64,000 nt of DNA from assembly GCA_023014485.1 (NCBI GenBank), contig JAJOZX010012267.1:40547-104546 (forward strand), read 5' to 3'. This DNA is from Bathynomus jamesi (taxonomy: Eukaryota > Arthropoda > Malacostraca > Isopoda > Cirolanidae). Numbering within the stretch: position 1 is the stretch's first letter; every line of letters starts with the position of its first letter. Made by a program: the position numbers and the translations under genes. The notes beneath the pieces are model-generated. The model had not been told where the DNA came from. It did no database searches and worked only from the letters and a program-made list of their open reading frames with translations. Of this stretch, positions 57,149 through 64,000 are shown piece after piece.

Positions 57149-57944
57149 CAGGGTGTTTCATAACATGTGGGACGCTGCATTTTCAGGATGGATTCAGAAC
57201 CTGAAAATAATGAAAAAGTTTATATAAACATATGCCCGAAATCGCTTTGTTTCCGAGTTGCAGCGTGTTATGTGTTGCAGCAACTATCCGCCTTACCGTT
57301 AAAGGAAGTGCTCAAAATGACCGCCTTGCGCTTGAATACACGCCTGAACACGCCTCGTCATAGACTGCCTGACGCGTTCAAACATTCCAGGTATTGCTCG
57401 GATTTTCTGGCATCCTTGTTCTACACGGAAACCTTTCCGCATACAGACGTCTCGCTGCGGCCGCATTACTACTCGGCAAGTCCATACATGAGATGCATGT
57501 CTGCCATTTCTCTGTTTGAATAAGCCTCCATTCTCACTTCAAATGCACACTATCACTGAATAGCACAAAAACTTGTAAGGTTTTTTTTCACTGGACTGCA
57601 CTTATTCACGGTAAGAAGTTACTAATACGAACAGTGAAACACCGCGATGCACCTCTGACTGACTGACTGATAGCTCTACACCCAACGATATTGAAACATG
57701 TCATAGAGTGTACGAAACATTACAATCGGCAAGGCCATACATGAAATAAGTCTCGTACACACTCACAAACATTGTCAGCAAGCAGTGTTTGTAAACAGTT
57801 TGTGGAAAGAATTGCTGGAACACAAAACGGGCTGTAACTCGGAAACAAAGCGATTTCGGGCATATGTTTATATAAACGTTTTTCATTGTTTTCAGGTCCT
57901 GAATCCATCCTGAAAGTGCGTCCCACATGTTATGAAACACCCTG
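57149..57944 (-). mobile_element. Mariner deletion derivative with ~115-bp inverted ends
   Basis: CAGGGTGTTTCATAACATGT at both ends, with near-identical 115-bp arms and TA flanks. The minus strand at 57,299-57,388 encodes GMFERVRQSMTRRVQACIQA then QGGHFEHFL and a stop, the C-terminal tail of a mariner-like transposase. The rest of the gene is deleted. Confidence 0.82.
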
Positions 57945-57956
57945 TATATATATATA

Positions 57957-58369
57957 CAGGGTGGGCCGTAAGTTTCCATACATAGGAAAATTTAAATTAT
58001 GGTCTTCACGTGCGTCGGTATTTGGATCAGCAGTTTCCGGATGCTTGGATTGGTCGGCGTGGTCCTGTGGAGTGGCCTCCCAGATCCCCAGATCTCACCC
58101 CCCTTGATTTCTATCTTTGGGGGCACTTGAAGGCCATGGTGTATCAGGAAAAGATACGAGACATAAATCATCTAAAGGAACGTATCACCAACGCCATTAC
58201 AAGCATAACGTCAACTGTGCTAATGCGTGTTCATCAACAGTGGGGAACACGTATTGAAATGTGTTTTCAAAACAATGGCAACCATGTAGAGCATATTATA
58301 TAAATAAAAATGGTTGTCCATAAAAAAATGTTTATTTTTCCTATGTATGGAAACTTACGGCCCACCCTG
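57957..58369 (+). mobile_element. Mar-A mariner, further deleted copy 5
   Basis: Same ends as the other Mar-A copies, but a deletion joins the 5' terminus directly to 'ttatggtcttcacgtgcgtc'. Only 58,001-58,303 of the coding region remains, with the third catalytic D and the C-terminus. Two-Gln variant. It is separated from the preceding element by only 12 bp of TA-rich sequence. Confidence 0.92.
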
Positions 58370-58597
58370 TATATATAAATATTTTGAGCAAAAATTTACA
58401 TTTTCCCGGGATCGAGTCCCAGTGCTTTGATTGTTTGAGCATCATAATTCGTCTGTTAATTATAAATTTGGGAATACATTCTCGTTACTACAACTGCACA
58501 ATGGCAGGCTATGAACAGGTCGGTGAGGATATGCGCGGCAGACAACAGACTGCTCGGCAGGTTAGAGGGAACATTGGATGCGATCATATGAGGCGAT

Positions 58598-58735
58598 GCG
58601 TGGAAGAAGGGCGACCTAGCCATTTTTGGCGAAAATGAATTATTGCTGATTTTCAGTAGCTTAATATATATTAAGCTACTGAAAACAGCAATAATTCATT
58701 TTTGACAAAAATGGCTAGGTCGCCCTTCATCTACC
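58598..58735. repeat. Short palindrome plus an extra copy of one arm
   Basis: 'gggcgacctagccatttttg' through 'ttcagtagcttaatata' is followed by its inverse; the centre is at about 58,669. A third copy of 'ggctaggtcgcccttcttcc' lies at 58,796. The frame spanning the left arm is not a recognised gene. Confidence 0.75.
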
Positions 58736-58839
58736 TAATTGTCGATAAATACCTCTCCAACTTAAAATGCATTTTTCTCAAAGATTTGATTTTGGCTAGG
58801 TCGCCCTTCTTCCACGCATCGCCTCATATTTACTTTTAA

Positions 58840-59391
58840 AGCAGAAAAGAATTTAAATGAGTATTTATCCTACCCTGGGGTTTTGAAGAAAAAAAAAGCC
58901 TAGTTTGAAATTTCTTTCATTGAAATTTATGTGCGTATTTTATTACACCTTTATTTTATTTTTTTATTTTTTTCATTCTAGCTTCCTCTCTTTCTCATTT
59001 CAAGTTTAGATTTATTTCGAGAATTGGCTGTTATTTCTTTTTCAATAGATACGTTCAAATGTTGAACGTACACTTTTTTTAAATCCAAAATTTTTATCAT
59101 TCGCATATTCTGCCAGTGGTAAGAAAAATTGTTTGATACATTGGGTGTAATTTCCATTCAAATTTCCGTGATAAATGAGGTCGCTCCTGAAGAGTCCAAT
59201 TCGTAGTTTAAACAGGAAAATAAAAATTAAATTCGGTGCTGCTGTCGTCTTTATTTTTTGTTCTTGACTACCAACGTTTCGGGCTGAACGCCCATTTTCA
59301 AGGCTAAAATTTAATTACACTATCTGCTATCATCAGATTTGTCAGTCTTTGAGTTGATGTAGCAATCGACTTATTCTGTCTTCTGTTTTAA
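58840..59391. other. Anonymous AT-rich stretch
   Basis: Nothing recognised except a possible inserted GC-normal segment around 59,160-59,340. Confidence 0.55.
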
Positions 59392-59479
59392 CTCTTTTAG
59401 CCCTGAATTTTTTGTAGGGTTAAGTTATGAATGCTTGTATTTGAAACGTTAGCAATTTGTACCTTCAGTCCTTAAAGGG
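59392..59479. mobile_element. 88-bp TTAA MITE
   Basis: The same sequence as the 87-bp element at 7762-7848, with a few changes (left end mutated to CTCTTTTAG). TTAA at 59,388-59,391 and 59,480-59,483. Confidence 0.83.
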
Positions 59480-59784
59480 TTAAGTTAATTTTAAATGGAG
59501 AGACGGATTTTAGAGTTAGAATTTGATTTAGGATATTTCAATACGGTCGGAAAAAATTTCAATGATTAAATTACACTGGTCAACAAAGTTTTTGCTTCAG
59601 ACTCAAAAGTAACTGTATTCTACTAATTTGAGGGTGCTGATTTTGAATATAAACTTTTTTTTTTTTTGCATATCGGGTCGGGGGTTTTCTGTACAGAAGG
59701 TGGATTTGTTTGGTTCACTGTGTTTCTTGTAGATTTTTTATTAATGATTACTTTTCAAATGTTTGTGTTTAACTATATTTTCAT

Positions 59785-59804
59785 CTACTTCCCTCTCTTT
59801 TCAG
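59785..59804 (+). promoter_or_regulatory. Splice-acceptor-like tract before the start codon
   Basis: 'cttccctctcttttcag' ends about 11 bases before the ATG at 59,816. A pyrimidine tract plus CAG suggests a spliced leader, as at 40,004-40,022. Confidence 0.5.
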
Positions 59805-59815
59805 ATTTGATCACA

Positions 59816-61493
59816 ATGTGTGCTTTTAGAGGTTGCAACAATAAACCTGATTCATTCTGCTACATTTGTGGTTTATTCACTTCATCTTCACAACGCAGGA
59901 ACATTACACCACTCATTAAAAAACAGCCTACTATCACTACTTTGGTTGTAACTTGGAGACCAAGAGAAAAGCTGGGCACCACATGTTTGCTGCACTTTCT
60001 GTTCAAACCAACTAAGAGAGTGGCTGAATGGTAAACGAGAGTGTGCCATTTGCAGTACCAATAATTTGGCGTGAACCAAAAAATCATGTGAGTGACTGCT
60101 ACTTCTGCCAAACCAAAATAACTGGGTTTACTTCTAAAACCAGACATAAAATTGTTTATCCTGTGGTTGACGCAGCTATCAAACCAGTACCTCACAGTGA
60201 TGAACTGCTAGTTCCAGCACCACCAGAAGACAAAAAAATGCTTCATTTCTCTTCTGATTAAGAATCTTCAGAACACAGTGCTGGTGATGCGGAGTTCTCT
60301 CCTCCTGGTAATGAAAATGAACCCATTTCGTCACACCAGATGACTTGAATGACTTAGTAAGGGACTTGTATCTCTCTAAGTCGCAGTCTGAACTTTTGGC
60401 ATCAAGACTGAAACAATGGAATTTGGTTGATGGAGATGTTCAGATAACATCCTTTCGAAAAAGAAGATCCGATGTTTCATGCTATTTCAAAACTGTGAAT
60501 TACTTATGCTTCTGCTCTGATATAGAAGGTTTATTTTCATTCTTAGATATATAGCATGATTCCAGACAGTGACGTCTTTTTATTGATTCATCTAAGCGCA
60601 GTTTAAAAGCGGTTCTTTTGCACAATGGTAACAACTATCGAAGTGTACCAATTAGACATTTTGTTCACCTGAAAGAGTCGTATGAAAACATGGTGATTCT
60701 TCTTGATGATGTTAGTTATGAAAACTACCAGTGGAATATCTGTGGTGATTTGAAAGTGATTGGACTCCTTGGCATGCAAAGTGGGTACACGAAATATTGC
60801 TGTTTTCTATGCTTGTGAGACACAACAACATTACATGAAGACTGACTGGACTCCTCGTGAAACTTTTGTTCCTGGATAGCACAGTGTGAAGTATCAACCG
60901 CTGGTTGATCCAAAAAAGATCTATTTACCATCACTTCACATAAAGCTCACTCATGAAAAATTTTGTGAAGGGCCTGAACAAAAAACTGTCGTGGATTTCA
61001 ATATCTGTGTGAAAAATTCCCAAGTAGTACTGATGCTAAATTGAAAGAAGGAATTTTCATTGGGCCTCAGATAAGAACTCTTCTAAATGATGATGAATTT
61101 CTGGAACACCTTGAACAAAATGAATTATGTGCTTGGAATTCCTTCAAGAGTGTGTGCCAGAATTTTCTTGGCAGTCATAAGGCTGGTAACTATAAAATAC
61201 TCATCCAAGAACTTCTAGATGCTTACAATGACCTAGGAGCTCGTATGTCTCTAAAGATTAACTTTTTGCACAGTCATCTTGATTTTTTTCCTTAAAAATT
61301 TTGGTGATGTGTCTGATGAGCACGGAGAAAGATTTCACCAGGATACTGTATATCAAAGATGGAAGAAAACTTTAAGGGACGATGTGATCCTCACATGATG
61401 GCTGACGTTTGCTGGGTGCTGAGAAGAGATAAACCAGGTGCTGAATTCAAACGAAAATCCAGAAAAACTCATTTCTGGACATCCAGTGTATAG
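59816..61493 (+). pseudogene. Cys-rich transposon protein of unassigned family, many frameshifts
   Basis: Pieces in order: MCAFRGCNNKPDSFCYICGL, FTSSSQRRNITPLIKK; after shifts EKSWAPHVCCTFCSNQLREW; FAVPIIWREPKNHVSDCYFC; VPHSDELLVPAPPEDKK; DLVRDLYLSKSQSELLASRL; SLKAVLLHNGNNYRSVPIRH; LKVIGLLGMQSGYTKYCCFL; KLKEGIFIGPQIRTLLNDDE; SLKINFLHSHLDFFP; DVSDEHGERFHQD; THFWTSSV. Paired cysteines (CYIC, CCTFC, CYFC, CCFLC) suggest zinc binding. At least six shifts or stops disrupt it. I recall similar multi-copy, uncharacterised proteins in other arthropods. About 560 codons if intact. No transposase motif is certain. Confidence 0.72.
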
Positions 61494-61798
61494 TCATGTA
61501 ATGAAATTTACACATTGTAATTTGTTCCATTTTAAAGTAAATAGTAACTGAAATGCTTTGAAAATTCATAAGAATCTTTTACGTAATGAGCCAAATTTTG
61601 GACTATATGTGCAAAATTTCCTCTGTAGTGGGTGGTCAGAATTCCAAAAATTCTGACCTGATACAGCAAAAATAGTGCCATATTCGTAATCAACACCCAA
61701 AAATTGGTCAAAAAAAAGGCATTGAAGTATTTGAAGAAGCAGAAAAGAGTTTTGTTTTGTTAACCAGTGTTATTATTTTCACGGTCTGGACTCTAGAG

Positions 61799-62006
61799 CA
61801 GGGGTGGAGAACCTTTTTACAGTCGCGTGCCAAAAAAAAACCATGTAAACCATAAAAATAAAATTCTCGTGCCCACCAAAGTTTATATATATTACACCAA
61901 ATTATAAACATTAAGTCTATTATTTTATAATAATGTTTTAATAACAATTTCTATGCTTAGGCGTGCCAGGCAAATTTGATCGCGTGCCATAGGTTCGCCA
62001 CCACTG
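61799..62006. mobile_element. 208-bp hAT MITE
   Basis: The left end is CAGGGGTGGAGAACCT and the right end inverted is CAGTGGTGGCGAACCTATGG. GGCACGCGA-type subterminal repeats lie at both ends. The duplication CTCTAGAG / TTCTAGTC is weak. It lies 28 bp beyond the 59.6-kb transposon. Confidence 0.7.
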
Positions 62007-62390
62007 TTCTAGTCACTAAACTATCCTAGCATAGAATTTCTGATTGTGGTACACGGGCGCCTTGGAAACTCTCCGCGGGCTACGGGGTTCGAAACGCCTG
62101 CTCAAGGGCCTCGGCCTAAAATGAATTAATATAATTTTTTTTATTTTTACACGCATGCTGGATATTCCTCTTTGTTGTTATAACATTTAATAAGTATTTT
62201 ACTGCTACTTATCTCTAGTTTCTACTCGAAATATAAAAAGAAGCTGAAAAAAATGAAGCCTATGCTGTATCCTTTAGAAAAGTATTTTATATATTAAAAC
62301 CATACATACAGAAAGAATATTCGGTGCTACTATAGCGTGCGGTCTACAAAGATATTTACACTATAGCGTGCGGTCTACAACATATTTACA
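62007..62390. other. Anonymous sequence with a ~30-bp tandem pair
   Basis: 'ctatagcgtgcggtctacaa' is repeated at about 62,331 and 62,362. Otherwise nothing recognised. Confidence 0.6.
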
Positions 62391-62706
62391 AATTCAGTTA
62401 CATTAAAACAAAAAAATTAAAGGACAAATAAAACAAACAAGTCATTCAATGGGATATAATGCCTGGTTAGGTTAATTGAATGCCCGGTTAGGTCAATTGT
62501 ATGCCCTTGGCGATTGGTTAGGTTAAGTTGTGATATTTTCGTTAAAACTAACGAAAATATTACAACTTAACCTAACCAATTTAGAAGGTCATACAGTTGA
62601 CCTAACCGGGCATTCAATTAACCTAACCGGGCATTGTATCCCACAGAATAAATTGTGTTTTATTTGTCCTTTAAATTTTTTGTTTTAATGTAATTGAACT
62701 AATATT
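62391..62706. repeat. Palindromic foldback element
   Basis: Arms start 'ttacattaaaacaaaaaaat' and run through GGGATATAATGCCTGGTTAG and GATATTTTCGTTA to a centre near 62,546, with few mismatches. It shares its core with the foldback pieces at 0.8-2.3 kb and 33.5 kb but has different outer ends. Confidence 0.8.
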
Positions 62707-62766
62707 TGTCTTCATGATTCCCCCTTTTATAGTCCGCCTTTACCTCACATTCGTCTCCAAAGATAA

Positions 62767-62836
62767 AGTCAAGTCAAGTCATTTCAGGTCAGGTCAGCAC
62801 AAATTCAAGTCAGGTCAGGTCACTTCAGCGCAAATT
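62767..62836. repeat. (AAGTC/AGGTC)n tandem tract
   Basis: Repeated 'caagtcaagtc', 'caggtcaggtc' and 'agcacaaattc' units of about 10-35 bp. Confidence 0.7.
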
Positions 62837-62934
62837 CTTTTGTACCTATTTAAATGCGTAACAGAGTGTGTATACGTCATGTTATAACCCTCACGTTGTT
62901 TTTACAGATCTGAGTGAATTATGAATTAGCAGTT

Positions 62935-63834
62935 ATGAAAGACCTGTCAGACTTCCAAAGAGGGCAAATTGTCGGAGCGTGGATGGCTGGTGCATCGGTG
63001 ACGAAAACCGCTCAGATGTTCAATGTATCCAGAGGAACTGTCTCTATGGTCATGTCTGCATACCAAAACCATGGAAAGACAAGCACCGACAAATGCAATA
63101 GTGGACGCAAGAAGAAGAAGCTGTGTGATCGAGACCGCCGGGGCTAAAGCGCATTGTGACAAAGAACATAAGACCACAGCTCCAAAAGTGACTGCAGAGC
63201 TTAACCAGCATCTTGCAAGCCCGGTATCGACCAGAACTGTACGTCGCGAGCTCCATGGAGCTGGATACCATGGGAGGGCTGCAATTGCCAAACCCTTCCT
63301 TTCGCACATCAACATTGAGCGGCGCAGAAATGGTGTAATGACCATAAGATTGGTCAGTGGACCGGTGGAAGAATGTAGTCTACTCGACGAATCCTCCTTT
63401 ATGCTATTTCCATGTTCCGGTCGAGTTTACGTTTGGAGACAGCCTAAAGATGCTTATGACCCCGACTGCCTGACCCCAACCGTTAAGCATGGAGGCGGAT
63501 CTGTGATGGTTTGGGCAGCAATATCGTGGAATACTCTTGGCCCAGCTGTAGTACTGCATGGTAGGGTTAACGCCCAGGTCTATCTGTCAATATTGGCTGA
63601 CCAGGTCCATCCCATGGTCCAAACGCTGTTTCCCACCGCCGGCGTCTTTGGAGGAACTGGAGCAGGGTTTGCTCGAAGAATGGCTCAGGATTCCTCGAGC
63701 CACTGTCCAAAAGCTGTATGAATCAATTCCCCGACGCATTGCAGCTGTTATTGCCGCTAAAGGAGGACCAACTCCATATTAAGAATAAAAACCGCCATAT
63801 ATCAAGGTGTTCATATTATTTTGTCCAACCCCTG
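62935..63834 (+). pseudogene. Tc1-like transposase pseudogene with internal deletion
   Basis: MKDLSDFQRGQIVGAWMAGA, SVTKTAQMFNVSRGTVSMVM form the N-terminal helix-turn-helix. A shift follows, then TAELNQHLASPVSTRTVRRE, LLDESSFMLFPCSGRVYVWR (first catalytic D), VKHGGGSVMVWAAISWNTLG and LADQVHPMVQTLFPTAGVF. A deletion removes the second D and the E. The C-terminus resumes in another frame: EEWLRIPRATVQKLYESIPR, RIAAVIAAKGGPTPY. The 3' terminus CAGGGGTTGGACAAAATAAT (inverted) ends at 63,834. No 5' terminus was found. Confidence 0.85.
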
Positions 63835-63865
63835 TATATATGTATGGTATATATATATATATATA

Positions 63866-64000
63866 CAGGGCGTCCCAAAAAAATGTGTATACACACTTTA
63901 ACAGCTGATAGCTCAATTGATGTTTCTTTCTTCCAAGTTAAACCCATCAGAATTAATAATGGCAGTCAGACTAAGCTTGAACAAAGGAAAATTCATTCTA
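63866..64000 (+). mobile_element. 5' end of a second 45.2-kb-type mariner, cut by the window edge
   Basis: CAGGGCGTCCCAAAAAAATG after a TA tract, then the same 5' leader as the 45.2-46.5 kb element. The start codon is at 63,959: MAVRLSLNKGKFIL, matching MAARLSFEQRKFIL. Only 14 codons are visible. Confidence 0.9.

Larger units (their letters stand above)
59573..61770 (+). mobile_element. Decayed DNA transposon of unassigned superfamily (2.2 kb)
   Basis: The left end is ACACTGGTCAACAAAG and the right end inverted is ACACTGGTTAACAAA. Further in, both share 'GGGTG.TGATT..GAATAT' (about 59,631 left, 61,680 right, inverted). A single Cys-rich gene lies between, at 59,816-61,493. No clear target duplication. 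Confidence 0.68.

Overview
The window looks like nuclear DNA from an arthropod. It is AT-rich, has no bacterial-type gene organisation, and carries TTAGG telomere-type repeats at about 18.24 kb. It also has very dense dinucleotide microsatellites, arthropod-style mariner, Tc1, hAT, piggyBac-like and Helitron transposons, CR1/Jockey-type LINEs, and tRNA- and 5S-rRNA-derived SINEs. The microsatellite load would suit a decapod crustacean, but that is a guess. I found no convincing host protein-coding gene. Almost every long reading frame is a transposase or reverse transcriptase remnant, or a shadow of a simple repeat.

Layout. 0-5 kb: a truncated mariner, a family of palindromic foldback MITEs, and a 660-bp inverted repeat. 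5-9 kb: a CR1-like LINE with a Mar-A mariner at each end and an 87-bp TTAA MITE in its ORF. 9-19 kb: MITEs (TTAA type, hAT type with a paralogous empty site, pogo-like), a gag-like remnant, an inverted mariner dimer, a third Mar-A copy, the TTAGG tract and a tRNA-type SINE. 19-30 kb: one CR1-like LINE broken up by 5S-type SINEs, three Helitrons, a 1-kb palindrome, hAT-like elements and three mariner derivatives. Several of these insertions can be removed conceptually and the LINE frame continues.

30-37 kb: tRNA-like foldback elements, a hAT MITE with GGTACCGC subterminal repeats, a three-level nest, an inverted mariner dimer, and a second hAT copy in inverted orientation to the first. 37.4-40.4 kb: a decayed DNA transposon with short terminal repeats, coding for a roughly 760-codon transposase-like protein I cannot assign to a named superfamily. 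42-52 kb: two CR1-like LINE copies, a near-complete 1.27-kb mariner and a Jockey/YADD-type LINE. 52-64 kb: 5S-type SINEs, a hAT-like fragment, two Tc1 pseudogenes, nested MITEs, a second unassigned transposon (59.57-61.77 kb) with Cys-rich motifs, and the start of another mariner at the right edge.

The parts work together as a record of layered transposition, not as a pathway. Target-site duplications (TA, TTAA, 8 bp, A|T) and restored reading frames give the order of events. The best candidates for something under-described are the two unassigned transposons (both with a splice-acceptor-like tract just before the start codon), the 5S/tRNA SINE group with a shared 3' module, and the unusual number of long inverted dimers.
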